64,000 nt of DNA, taken from CAWCLK01 sp963796225. Its GTDB lineage: Bacteria; Actinomycetota; Nitriliruptoria; Nitriliruptorales; Nitriliruptoraceae. The notes under the pieces were generated by a model, which was given only the letters and a program-made list of their open reading frames with translations, was not told the DNA's origin and did not search any database. Positions within the stretch are counted from its first letter, which is position 1, and every line of letters begins with the position of its first letter. Shown here in pieces: positions 27,649 to 35,268 of the stretch. Location of the stretch: positions 1-64,000 of the forward strand of contig CAWCLK010000057.1 of the NCBI GenBank assembly GCA_963796225.1. Direction: 5' to 3'. Position numbers and translations under genes: made by a program.

Positions 27649-28020
27649 TCCCGGGTTCGGTTCGGGCTCGTCCCGGTCGGGCTCGTCCCGGTCGAGCTCG
27701 TCGCGCAGGAACGACGGCGGCTCGGCCGGCCCCGGGGTCCGGTCGACCCCCTCGCGGGTGATCGGCCCGGTCGCCTCGTCGGCGTCGAGGCCGTAGTGGC
27801 GCGCGTCCTCCAGCGTCGTCGCGGCGCGCGCCAGCAGGGCGTCCACGTGACCACGCGAGTAGCCGCGCCACGCGACGGGGAGCTCGGCGGCGCGCAGCTC
27901 CTCGGCGGTGACGATCCCGCGGCTGGTGGGCAGCATCCGCCGGGTCTCGTCCTCGAGGAAGGCCAGGGCGACCACCAGCACGCCCCCGGCGACGACCGCC
28001 AGGCCACCAGCCAGCCACAT
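27592..28020 (-). CDS. Single-pass membrane protein with DivIVA-like segment
   Basis: A 142-residue protein: one N-terminal membrane helix (LAGGLAVVAGGVLVVALAF), then a segment ELPVAWRGYSRGHVDALLARAATTLED that matches the short DivIVA-type motif in actinobacterial polar and division proteins (V-x-W-R-G-Y-x-x-x-x-V-D). The tail is highly acidic with DRDEP-like repeats, coded by GGGCTCGTCCCGGTC direct repeats. GGGAGG precedes the ATG. Likely a small membrane-bound division or wall-growth accessory; inference from motif only. Confidence 0.7.
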   Translation of the reverse strand: MWLAGGLAVVAGGVLVVALAFLEDETRRMLPTSRGIVTAEELRAAELPVAWRGYSRGHVDALLARAATTLEDARHYGLDADEATGPITREGVDRTPGPAEPPSFLRDELDRDEPDRDEPEPNPGLGEELEDRRSDDTGRLDR

Positions 28021-28062
28021 GCCTGCGTCCCTCCCGATCCGACGCCGAGGTCGTTGGCGCCG

Positions 28063-28068
28063 AGCCTA
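28063..28068 (-). promoter_or_regulatory. Putative -10 box (TAGGCT)
   Basis: TAGGCT on the minus strand, 43 bases before the DivIVA-like ATG. It would give that gene its own promoter, overlapping the corrected stop of the upstream CoA-binding gene. Confidence 0.4.
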
Positions 28069-28516
28069 CTGCCGGGCCGGCGTCGGAACCGGCCGGGCGG
28101 GCCGGGGCGGGGCGCGCCCCGCGACGGGCCACCTCGACCTTGAGGCAGGCGTCCTCGACGTAGGTCATCCCGGCCTCCTCGGCGATGGCCCGCGCCTCGG
28201 GCGAGACCAGGCCGAGCTGGTTCCACAGGACGGGCGCCCCGATGGCCGCGGCCTCGCGAGCCACCTCCTCGAGGTGCTCCTGGCGACGGAACACGTCCAC
28301 GAGGTCGACCTCGCCGGGCACGTCGGCCAGCGTCGGGTAGGCCGTCTCGCCGAGGACCTCGTCGACGTTGGGGTTGACCGGGACGATCTCGTAGCCGGCG
28401 CGCTGCAGCGCCGCGGCGACGTCGTGGCTGGCCCGCCACGGCGACGCGGACAGGCCCACCACGGCGATCCGTCGGGTGTCGCGCAGGGCGGCGTCGATCG
28501 CGTCGGCGGTGGGCAT
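28066..28516 (-). CDS. CoA-binding domain protein (YccU type), 3' end frameshifted
   Basis: A Rossmann-type CoA-binding protein: RRIAVVGLSASPWRASHDVAAALQRAGYEIVPVNP, then DLVDVFRRQEHLEEVAREA and a conserved APVLWNQLGLVSPEARAIAEEAGM. ATG with GGAGGA upstream. The conserved domain ends at about CLKVEVARRG, but the frame then runs on without a stop through the DivIVA-like gene to 27641. Dropping one base in the CCCC/GGGG runs near 28085-28120 gives a TAG at 28066 and about 149 residues. I give the corrected end. Function unknown; homologues bind CoA. Confidence 0.78.
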
Positions 28517-28614
28517 CGGGTCCTCCGAGGGAGCGGGACGGGCAGGTGTCACCCCCAACGTGCCGGACGGGTCCGAACCTTCCCCCGGACAGCCGTCCAC
28601 CGCCGGTCCAGCGC

Positions 28615-28620
28615 TACGGT
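28615..28620 (+). promoter_or_regulatory. Putative -10 box (TACGGT)
   Basis: TACGGT 45 bases before the thioredoxin-like ferredoxin ATG; same TAnnnT pattern, no clear -35. Confidence 0.35.
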
Positions 28621-28664
28621 GGCGGCACGACGGCCGTCGCGTCATCGCCACGCCAGGAGGACCC

Positions 28665-29066
28665 ATGGCCCGCGCCGGGATGCCCCGCAAGTTCGTGTTC
28701 GTCTGCATCAACGAACGCCCCGAGGAGCACCCGCGACCGTCGTGCATCCGGCGCAACTCGGGCGGCGTGTTCGAGGCGCTGCGCGAGTACACCGGGCAGC
28801 GTGGGCTCATCGACATCAAGATCGTCGCGTCCGGGTGCCTGGAGCCCTGCATGGTGGGCCCCACCATCTACGTGGCTCCCGACGACGTCTGGTACGGCGG
28901 CGTGACCGTCGAGGACGTCCCGCAGATCGTCGAGGAGCACCTCGAGAACGACCGCCCCGTCGAGTTCCTGCGGATCGGCCGCGAGGAGTTCGAGCTGTCG
29001 CCGTTGGCGGGGCGCTCCGACCTCCCGCCCGGGATGATCCCGCCGGTGAACAAGCCGCAGGTCTGA
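28665..29066 (+). CDS. Thioredoxin-like [2Fe-2S] ferredoxin
   Basis: A 133-residue protein with the four-Cys pattern of thioredoxin-fold [2Fe-2S] ferredoxins: FVFVCINERPEEHPRPSC at the N-terminus and SGCLEPCMVGPTIYV in the middle. These proteins resemble the NuoE C-terminal domain and act as small electron carriers of undefined partners. AGGAGG five bases before the ATG. A Pro-rich C-terminal tail (LPPGMIPPVNKP) is conserved in shape with other bacterial homologues. Divergent from the CoA-binding gene. Confidence 0.83.
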   Translation: MARAGMPRKFVFVCINERPEEHPRPSCIRRNSGGVFEALREYTGQRGLIDIKIVASGCLEPCMVGPTIYVAPDDVWYGGVTVEDVPQIVEEHLENDRPVEFLRIGREEFELSPLAGRSDLPPGMIPPVNKPQV

Positions 29067-29101
29067 GCGCCCACTCCCCGCGGCGGGTCCCCCCGCCGGT
29101 C

Positions 29102-29107
29102 TAGCCT
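29102..29107 (+). promoter_or_regulatory. Putative -10 box (TAGCCT)
   Basis: TAGCCT 39 bases before the deaminase ATG; same TAnnnT pattern. Confidence 0.4.
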
Positions 29108-29146
29108 CGCGGCGCGTCGACCCGGGGCGGACGAGAAGGTGTGCGC

Positions 29147-29635
29147 ATGAGCGAGCGACGGCAGTCCTGGGACGAGTACTTCCTCGACCTGGCGCGAACG
29201 ACCTCGACGCGGGCGACGTGCTCGCGTCGCAAGCACGGCGCGGTGGTGGTCCAGGGCCATCGGATCGTCAGCACCGGCTACAACGGCGGTCCCTCGGGCA
29301 TGACCCACTGCATCGACGGCGGCTGCCCCCGGGCCCTCACCGACGCCCCGCAGGGCCACGACTACGAGTCCTGCATCGCCATCCACGCCGAGGCCAACGC
29401 GCTGCTGTTCAGCGGCCCCGACGAGCGCGCCGGCGCCTCGCTGTACTGCACCGGCGCCCCGTGCTTCGGGTGCGCGAAGCTGATCGCCAACTCGGGCGTC
29501 GACGAGGTCGTCGCCGCCGGCGGGCGCTACGACGGTTGGGACGAGGTCCGGGACTTCCTGCTCGAGGCCGGGGTCCGTGTCCGCCTGCTCGACGGCCTCG
29601 AGGGCCTGCCCTCCCTGGACCTGCGCGCCGGCTGA
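29147..29635 (+). CDS. dCMP deaminase family (ComEB-like) protein
   Basis: A 162-residue cytidine/deoxycytidylate deaminase-fold protein. HAEANAL provides the zinc His and catalytic Glu; PCFGC provides the two Cys ligands. An N-terminal CSRRKHGAVVV and extra Cys pairs (HCIDGGC, ESC) give the additional metal site seen in ComEB/dCMP deaminases. Likely deaminates dCMP to dUMP in pyrimidine supply. ATG at 29147 preferred over GTG at 29141 because AAGG lies at better distance. Confidence 0.87.
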   Translation: MSERRQSWDEYFLDLARTTSTRATCSRRKHGAVVVQGHRIVSTGYNGGPSGMTHCIDGGCPRALTDAPQGHDYESCIAIHAEANALLFSGPDERAGASLYCTGAPCFGCAKLIANSGVDEVVAAGGRYDGWDEVRDFLLEAGVRVRLLDGLEGLPSLDLRAG

Positions 29636-29721
29636 CGCCCTGATCCATCGCCGAGGGACGACGACCGGCTGCGCCTCGTCCCGATGACGCACGGCCACCG
29701 GGCGCGTCCCGAGCATCGAGT

Positions 29722-29779
29722 TGACATCGATGTCACGTTCAGCGCACACCCCGTACGCACGTTACTGACATCGACGTCA
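29722..29779 (+). promoter_or_regulatory. Two palindromic operator-like sites upstream of a small ORF
   Basis: TGACATCGATGTCA (29722-29735) is a perfect 14-bp palindrome. TGACATCGACGTCA (29766-29779) is nearly identical, with outer arms CTGAC/GTCAG. Their starts are 44 bp apart, about four helical turns, and each is followed by a GTTC. The first overlaps a consensus-like -35 (TTGACA). The motif resembles operators of ArsR/SmtB-type metal(loid) sensors; that is recall, not a search result. Confidence 0.6.
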
Positions 29780-29824
29780 GGTTCGGGTTGACTGGCGAGT
29801 GGAGCCCACCACACAGGACGTGCC

Positions 29825-29953
29825 ATGACGATCTCGGACTTCCGCCTCACCCTCGCCCGGCTCGGGTTCGACCGCCCCGGCGAGGTCTTCTGGCTGACGA
29901 CCACGCCCGAGATCACCGACGAGGAGCTCGAGCTGCGCTGCAGCTGCCTGTAG
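29825..29953 (+). CDS. 42-residue peptide with C-terminal CxC, unknown
   Basis: A small ORF with ATG, AGGA six bases upstream and a TAG stop. It starts MTISDFRLTLARLGF, continues through a Trp and Thr-rich centre (VFWLTTTPEITDEE) and ends ELRCSCL. It has normal high-GC third positions for this genome, no overlap with other genes, and a strong pair of operator-like palindromes upstream. The C-terminal CSC could bind a soft metal or be the core of a modified peptide, but no maturation enzyme is adjacent. No family recognised. Confidence 0.55.
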   Translation: MTISDFRLTLARLGFDRPGEVFWLTTTPEITDEELELRCSCL

Positions 29954-30008
29954 ACCTCGCACGTCCACGCACCGGCCGGTCCCTCGGGGGGCCGGCCGTC
30001 GGCGTGTG

Positions 30009-30515
30009 TCAGGACACGATGGTGCGGAGCAGGACCCCGATCACGACCAGGAACGCCAGCAGCCACAGGCCCGCCCGCAGCATGAACCGCACCTCGTGGC
30101 CGACCCCGCGGGCGACCTCGAGCTCCTGGAGTCGGCGGCCGCACTCGCAGAGGCCCGGCTCGAGGTGGACCGCGTGCCGTTCGCTGCAGGCGTACCGGGG
30201 GCGGCGGACCAGGTCGTAGCCGCAGTCCTCGCAGGCCGTCGCACCCCGCAGGTTGCGCGTCGTGCACCGCGGGCACTGGCGCGCCTGGAGCCGGTCGACG
30301 GCCACGAAGCCCGCCGCGAGCCCCAGCAGCCCGCCGTAGACCAGCGCCGCCACGACGACGTCCCCGGCGGTGGCGCTGGTGACCAGGGCCACCGGGGTCA
30401 GCACGACGACGGCCAGGGCGATCGGGGCGACGGCCGCGGCGGCCACGAGCCAGCGTTCGCGCGACGTCAGCCGAGCACGGCGCACGCCGACGGGGGACGG
30501 CCTCGAGTCGGCCAC
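30009..30515 (-). CDS. Zinc-ribbon membrane protein
   Basis: A 168-residue protein: two N-terminal membrane helices, a cytoplasmic Cys-rich middle with CPRC...CEDC zinc ribbon and a second set (CSERH, CECG), then a C-terminal membrane helix. Such double-ribbon membrane proteins are common and uncharacterised. Divergent from the crotonase gene. No functional link to neighbours can be seen. Confidence 0.7.
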   Translation of the reverse strand: MADSRPSPVGVRRARLTSRERWLVAAAAVAPIALAVVVLTPVALVTSATAGDVVVAALVYGGLLGLAAGFVAVDRLQARQCPRCTTRNLRGATACEDCGYDLVRRPRYACSERHAVHLEPGLCECGRRLQELEVARGVGHEVRFMLRAGLWLLAFLVVIGVLLRTIVS

Positions 30516-30555
30516 CTCACCCTCCTTCGTGCGCCGGAGCGCAAGGGTACGGGCC

Positions 30556-30561
30556 TACGCT
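30556..30561 (+). promoter_or_regulatory. Putative -10 box (TACGCT)
   Basis: TACGCT 27 bases before the GTG of the crotonase gene; same TAnnnT pattern. Confidence 0.4.
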
Positions 30562-30588
30562 CTGAGGTCCCCTGCCAAGGTGACCTGC

Positions 30589-31311
30589 GTGGACCTCTCC
30601 CGTGACCTCGACGACGGCATCCTCACGCTGACCATGGACGACGGCGCCAAGAACGCCTTCGACCCCGACGCCTTCGACGCCATCCTGGCCGCCTTCGAGG
30701 AGGCCGGCGACGACGTCCGTGCGATCGTCGTCACCGGGCGCCCCGGGGTGCTCACCGCGGGGCTGAACGTCAAGTTCATGGCCTCGGCGGGGCAGGACGG
30801 CGTCCGGGACCTGCTCACCCGCTTCGGCCGCACCTGGATGCGGGTGTGGACCGACCCGCGCCCGACGGTGCTGGCCGCCACCGGCCACTGCCTGGCCGCC
30901 GGCACGATGCTGGCCATGGCCTGCGACCACGCCGTCGCCGCCGAGGGCCAGTACGCGTGGGGCCTGACCGAGACGCAGATCGACTTCGAGCTGCCCCACT
31001 TCGGCCTCGCGCTGGCGAACGCCAACATGCGCCGCGACCGCTACGAGGACCTGCTGCTGCCCGGCCGCCGGATCGGTCCGGCCGAGGCCGTCGAGTGTGG
31101 CTTCGCCGACGAGCTCGTCGCCGAGGAGCAGGTCCTGGCCCGCGCCCAGGAGGTCGCCCGGTCGCTGGCCGAGCTGCCGCCCCGCGCCTACGCGGGCACC
31201 AAGCGTCGCCTTCGCCAGGCCACGGCCGACGCCGTCCTGGCCGACCTCGAGAGCGACATCCAGGCCCTGACGGCCCACCTCGGGGTGACCCACCCACGGC
31301 GTCAGGCCTGA
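30589..31311 (+). CDS. Enoyl-CoA hydratase/isomerase family (crotonase) protein
   Basis: A 240-residue crotonase-fold protein: LTLTMDDGAKNAFDPDAF, the first oxyanion loop as TAGLNVKFM, and the second as CLAAGTMLAMACDHAV. The classical Glu pair of enoyl-CoA hydratase is not obvious (ETQIDFELP follows the second loop), so it may be an isomerase or other crotonase rather than a hydratase. GTG at 30589 has AAGG eight bases upstream; an in-frame GTG three codons earlier is possible. Could serve beta-oxidation or phenylacetate degradation, but it is not next to the paa genes. Confidence 0.85.
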   Translation: MDLSRDLDDGILTLTMDDGAKNAFDPDAFDAILAAFEEAGDDVRAIVVTGRPGVLTAGLNVKFMASAGQDGVRDLLTRFGRTWMRVWTDPRPTVLAATGHCLAAGTMLAMACDHAVAAEGQYAWGLTETQIDFELPHFGLALANANMRRDRYEDLLLPGRRIGPAEAVECGFADELVAEEQVLARAQEVARSLAELPPRAYAGTKRRLRQATADAVLADLESDIQALTAHLGVTHPRRQA

Positions 31312-31383
31312 CGGCCACCTCGACACCCACGGCACCGTCAGGCCTGACGACCCACCTCGGGTGAGCAGGGCGGCGGCGCCTGG

Positions 31384-32367
31384 TCAGCTGGCCAGCACGG
31401 TGGCCAGCTCGAGCATGTTCGGGTCCACGGCCTTGGTGCCGCCGACGACGTCGGCGAGCGGGGTCGTCTCGACCTGGCGGCCCAGCAGCCCCACCAGCAT
31501 GCCCTCGGCCCCGTTGGCGAGGCACTGGACCGCACCGGCCCCGAGGCGGCTGCCGAGCAGCCGGTCGAAGGCCCCCGGCGCCGCGCCCCGCTGCACGTGC
31601 CCGAGCACGGTGGAGCGCAGCCCGAAGCCCAGCCTCTCCTTGTGCTCGCGGAAGTGCGCCATGAGCTCGTCGGTGCCCGGCTTGGCACCCTCGCCCACCA
31701 CGACGACGGCGTGGTCGTTGCCGCGGGCGTAGGCCGCCTGGAGCTGCTCGGCGACCGCGTCGGCCGTCGTGGGGTACTCGGGCAGGACCACGGCCTCGGC
31801 GCCGCCGGCGATCCCCGCCATCAGCGGCAGGTACCCGCAGTTCCGCCCCATCACCTCGACGAGGAAGGCCCGCTGGTGCGACGACGCCGTGGTCTTCAGC
31901 CGGTCGATGGCCTCGAGGGCCACGTTGAGCGCGCTGTCGACGCCGATGGTGATGTCGGACCCGCGCAGGTCGTTGTCGATCGTGGAGGCCACGCCGATGA
32001 CCGGGACGCCCAGCTGCGACAGGGCGTGCGAGCCGGTCTGCGTCCCGTTGCCGCCGATGATCACCATGGCGTCCACGCGGTTCCGCTGGAGGTTGCGCAG
32101 GGCGAGCTGCTGGCCGGCCTCGGTACGGAACTCGGGCGCGCGGGCGCTGCCGAGCATCGTCCCGCCGAGCTGGAGGATGCCGCCCACGTCCCGGGTCTCG
32201 AGCGGCTCGAACCGGCCGTCGAGCAGGCCCTGGTACCCGTCGCGGATCCCCATGACCTCCCAGTCCTGCCTGAGGGCGGTGCGCACCACGGCACGGATGG
32301 CGGCGTTCATGCCGGGGGCGTCGCCCCCGCTGGTGAGCACGCCGATGCGTCGGATGGTCCGGGCCAC
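31384..32367 (-). CDS. pfkA: 6-phosphofructokinase
   Basis: A 327-residue PfkA-type enzyme: RIGVLTSGGDAPGMNAAIRA (nucleotide end), GGNGTQTG, STIDNDL with catalytic Asp, MGRNCGYLPL, and LGHVQRGAAPGAFDRLL. The Gly after GGN and the Ser before TIDND favour ATP over pyrophosphate as donor, but Asn replaces the usual Asp of GGDGS, so the donor is uncertain. GTG at 32367 has GAGGAG six bases upstream; the longer frame to 32544 crosses the FrhB-like gene start. Divergent from the FrhB-like gene. Confidence 0.9.
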   Translation of the reverse strand: MARTIRRIGVLTSGGDAPGMNAAIRAVVRTALRQDWEVMGIRDGYQGLLDGRFEPLETRDVGGILQLGGTMLGSARAPEFRTEAGQQLALRNLQRNRVDAMVIIGGNGTQTGSHALSQLGVPVIGVASTIDNDLRGSDITIGVDSALNVALEAIDRLKTTASSHQRAFLVEVMGRNCGYLPLMAGIAGGAEAVVLPEYPTTADAVAEQLQAAYARGNDHAVVVVGEGAKPGTDELMAHFREHKERLGFGLRSTVLGHVQRGAAPGAFDRLLGSRLGAGAVQCLANGAEGMLVGLLGRQVETTPLADVVGGTKAVDPNMLELATVLAS

Positions 32368-32445
32368 ACGAGGCTCCTCGGGTCGGGTGGCCCGAGCGTA
32401 GGAAGACGGGACGGGCGTGGCTCGTCCGGAGGATCGCCCCCGCCC

Positions 32446-32451
32446 TACGAT
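32446..32451 (+). promoter_or_regulatory. Putative -10 box (TACGAT)
   Basis: TACGAT 35 bases before the FrhB-like ATG; same TAnnnT pattern. Confidence 0.4.
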
Positions 32452-32485
32452 CCGAGGGCGGCGGACCGCCGAGGGAGGCAGACAC

Positions 32486-33487
32486 ATGGGTGACGTGCAC
32501 TGGCGGGAGCTGTACCGCGAGGTGGTCGACACGGGGCTGTGCACCGGCTGTGCGGCGTGCGTGATGGCGTGCCCGCGGGACGTGCTGGGCTACACCGACG
32601 ACTACTTCCCGGTCCAGATCGGGGAGGGGATGGCGCACGACCAGTGCGTGATCGGGGACCGGGGCTGTGACATCTGCACCCGGGCGTGCCCGCGGTTCCG
32701 CAACTGGGAGTCGGACCTGGACGAGGTGCTGTTCGGCCGTCCGCGCGAGCCCGAGGAGGTCTACGGGTTCACCCGCTCGATCCTGCTGACCCGCGCGACC
32801 GACAAGGCGGTGCACGAGGCCGGCCAGGACGGCGGGCTGGTGTCCACCCTGCTGATCTGGGGGCTGGAGAACGAGAAGATCGACGGGGCGCTGACCTCCG
32901 AGATCACCGAGACCCGCGGGCCGTTCGACTCCGAGCCCACGCTGGTGACCGACAAGGAGGGCGTGCTGCGCACCGCCGGGTCCCGCTACACCTACTCGGC
33001 CAACCCGCTGGCCATGAAGGACGCCGACGAGGCCAAGCTGAAGCAGATCGCCCTGGTCGGGATGTCCTGCCAGGCGTCGATCAACGGCACCGTCGAGGCG
33101 TACGGGGTCAACAAGTACAAGCGCAAGATCGCCCTGACCATCGGGCTGCTGTGCTCCAAGACGTTCACCTACGACGGGCAGAAGCACGTCCTGGCCCAGC
33201 ACGACATCGACATCGCCGACGTCGTGAAGGTCAACATCAAGGGCCGCTACATGGTCTGGCTGCGCAACGGGGAGTACCACGAGCTGCCGCTCAAGGAGTT
33301 CCACCCCTACACCCGCCCCGGCTGCAAGCTGTGCCCGGACTTCGCCGCCCAGCACGCCGACATCTCCACCGGCGGGATCGGCGCCGACGACAACTGGACC
33401 CTGACGCTGGTGCGCACCGAGCGGGGCGAGGAGTGGATGAAGGGCGTCATCGACGCCGGCCTGATCGAGGCCAAGCCGGGCGAGTAG
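32486..33487 (+). CDS. F420 hydrogenase/dehydrogenase beta-subunit (FrhB) family protein
   Basis: A 333-residue FrhB-family protein. Two N-terminal [4Fe-4S] sets are seen (CTGCAACVMACP and CDICTRACP), then the FrhB core with GMSCQ, GLLCSKTF and a further Cys pair in RPGCKLCPDFAAQHADIS. FrhB proteins pass electrons between F420 or flavin and Fe-S clusters. ATG with GAGGGAGG upstream. The TAG at 33485-33487 is followed in the same frame by 39 more codons that look like the natural C-terminus, so the gene may be prematurely stopped or read through. Confidence 0.88.
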   Translation: MGDVHWRELYREVVDTGLCTGCAACVMACPRDVLGYTDDYFPVQIGEGMAHDQCVIGDRGCDICTRACPRFRNWESDLDEVLFGRPREPEEVYGFTRSILLTRATDKAVHEAGQDGGLVSTLLIWGLENEKIDGALTSEITETRGPFDSEPTLVTDKEGVLRTAGSRYTYSANPLAMKDADEAKLKQIALVGMSCQASINGTVEAYGVNKYKRKIALTIGLLCSKTFTYDGQKHVLAQHDIDIADVVKVNIKGRYMVWLRNGEYHELPLKEFHPYTRPGCKLCPDFAAQHADISTGGIGADDNWTLTLVRTERGEEWMKGVIDAGLIEAKPGE

Positions 33488-33607
33488 GACCCGGTCGCGA
33501 TGAACCTGCTCACCAAGCTGTCCACCGTGTCCCGCAAGCGCTGGCCCGGCGACAACCTCCCCGCCGACGCCCGCAACCCCGGCCTGCTCCCGGTCGTCAC
33601 CGGCTGA
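33488..33607 (+). other. In-frame continuation of the FrhB-like gene after a TAG
   Basis: Codons directly after the TAG read DPVAMNLLTKLSTVSRKRWP... and end at a TGA (33605-33607). The SRKRWP tail resembles the C-termini of actinobacterial FrhB homologues as I recall them. An ATG at 33500 could start a separate 35-residue peptide but has no SD. Most likely the detached C-terminus. Confidence 0.55.
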
Positions 33608-33617
33608 CGGACCCCGA

Positions 33618-34232
33618 TCAGCTCGGCAGGAACAGCAGCTCGAGGTAGGTCCGCAGGTGGCCCAGCTGCGCCGCGATGGCGCTCGGGTCCTGACGGACGC
33701 GGGACATGACGAAGCCGCCCTCCACGAGGACGAGCAGGGTGTCGGCCAGGCTGTCGAGATCGACCTCGGCGCGGGGCGGGTACTGGTCGACGACAGCACG
33801 GAGCATCTCGGTCATGTGGTCGTGCCACGCGTCGAAGTTGGCACGGATCACGTCGAGCAGCTCGTCGCCGAACAACCCGCGCTCCGAGGTGTAGGTGGCC
33901 ATCAGGCACCCGTCGTACGGCTCGGCCACATCGACGAGCAGCTCGCGGTACAGCCCCACGAAGACCAGCAGCTGCTGCAGGGGGTCCCGAGTCAGCTCAC
34001 CGGCCCGTGACATGGTCTCGTCGAGGATCCCGTAGTCGACCTCGACCCATCGCTCCATCACGGTCCGTGCCAGGTCCAGCTTCGACGGGAAGTGGTGGAA
34101 GAAGGCGCCCTTGGTCACGGCGGCCTGGTCGAGCACGTCGTCGATGGCCGTACCTCCGTACCCGCGCACGAGGAACAGCTTCTCGGCGGCGTCCAGGATG
34201 CGACCCCGCGTCGCGGTCCCGTCGCGTGGCAT
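33618..34232 (-). CDS. TetR-family transcriptional repressor
   Basis: A 204-residue TetR regulator. The N-terminal helix-turn-helix is RILDAAEKLFLVRGYGGTAIDDVLDQAAVTKGAFFHHFPSK-like (positions about 10-50), with a TetR_C-type ligand domain behind. ATG with GGAGGTGG upstream. Its start codon overlaps that of the divergent methyltransferase gene by two bases (CATG), so it probably controls that gene and itself from sites within coding sequence. The ligand is unknown. Confidence 0.9.
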   Translation of the reverse strand: MPRDGTATRGRILDAAEKLFLVRGYGGTAIDDVLDQAAVTKGAFFHHFPSKLDLARTVMERWVEVDYGILDETMSRAGELTRDPLQQLLVFVGLYRELLVDVAEPYDGCLMATYTSERGLFGDELLDVIRANFDAWHDHMTEMLRAVVDQYPPRAEVDLDSLADTLLVLVEGGFVMSRVRQDPSAIAAQLGHLRTYLELLFLPS

Positions 34233-35268
34233 GCCACCTCCGGTGAACGTCCTGAACGCCAGCGCCACCTGCCTGATGCTGTCGGTCGGGCACCGCACCG
34301 GCCTGTTGCGCACGCTCGCTGACGGTCGCCCGCGCACGACCGACGAACTCGCGGACGACGCCGGGTGCGACGCGCGGTACGTCGCCGAGTGGCTCGGGGC
34401 GATGACCGTCAGCGACGTCGTCGAACACGACCACAGGGGCGGGACGTACGCGCTGCCCCCCGAGCATGCGGAGCTGCTGACGGGTGGTCTCGGCGAGGCG
34501 AACCTCGCTGCCTTCGCGCAGTACATCCCGATGCTCGGCGCGGTCGAGGACGACATCGTCGAGTGCTTCCGCAGCGGTGGCGGCGTTCCGTACGAGCGCT
34601 ACCCGCGGTTCCACGAGATCATGGAACAGGACAGCGGCCAGACGGTCCTGCCGGCCCTCGAGGACCACATCCTCCCACTCGTCCGCGGGCTCCAGGACCG
34701 ACTGCGCGACGGGATCCACGTGATCGACGTGGGCTGCGGCCGGGGACGTGCGCTGCTGCAGCTGGCGGAGCAGTACCCCGGGAGCACGTTCGTCGGCTAC
34801 GACCTGTCCCCCGAGGCGGTCCAGCACGCCCGTGACGTCGCCGCCGATCGCGGTCTGGACAACCTCCGGTTCGAGGCCGTGGACGCCAGCAGGCTCGACG
34901 AGGTCGTGCCGGCGGACGCGGCCCAGCTGGTGACCACCTTCGACGCCGTGCACGACCAGGCCGACCCCGCGGCCCTGCTCCGTGCGATCCACCACGTCGT
35001 TGCCCCCGACGGCGTCTACCTCGCCCAGGACATCGACGCCACCAGCACCCACCACGGCGACCGTGACCATCCCCTCGGGCCACTGCTGTACGCCGTCTCG
35101 TGCCTGCACTGCATGACCGTCTCGCTCGCGCAGGGCGGCGTCGGGCTCGGGGCGATGTGGGGCCGGGAACGCGCCCAGGCGTACTTCCGCGACGCCGGCT
35201 TCTCGTCGATCGAGGTGCACACGCTCGCCCACGACCCGCAGAACGCCTACTACGTGTGCCGGCCCTGA
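34231..35268 (+). CDS. SAM-dependent methyltransferase with N-terminal winged-helix domain
   Basis: A 345-residue protein: N-terminal dimerisation/winged-helix domain (ASATCLMLSVGHRTGLLRTLADG ... YVAEWLGAM), then a class I methyltransferase with HVIDVGCGRGRALLQLA, YDLSPEAVQHA and TTFDAVHDQADP. Small-molecule methyltransferases have this layout. Start could be ATG 34231 or GTG 34243; neither has an SD on this strand. Divergent TetR partner. The end overlaps the next, convergent methyltransferase by 19 bp. Confidence 0.82.
   Translation: MPPPVNVLNASATCLMLSVGHRTGLLRTLADGRPRTTDELADDAGCDARYVAEWLGAMTVSDVVEHDHRGGTYALPPEHAELLTGGLGEANLAAFAQYIPMLGAVEDDIVECFRSGGGVPYERYPRFHEIMEQDSGQTVLPALEDHILPLVRGLQDRLRDGIHVIDVGCGRGRALLQLAEQYPGSTFVGYDLSPEAVQHARDVAADRGLDNLRFEAVDASRLDEVVPADAAQLVTTFDAVHDQADPAALLRAIHHVVAPDGVYLAQDIDATSTHHGDRDHPLGPLLYAVSCLHCMTVSLAQGGVGLGAMWGRERAQAYFRDAGFSSIEVHTLAHDPQNAYYVCRP

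Noticed and set aside
27660..27710. Short tandem direct repeats (GGGCTCGTCCCGGTC)
   Set aside because: They encode the DRDEP repeats of the DivIVA-like protein tail; no separate element.
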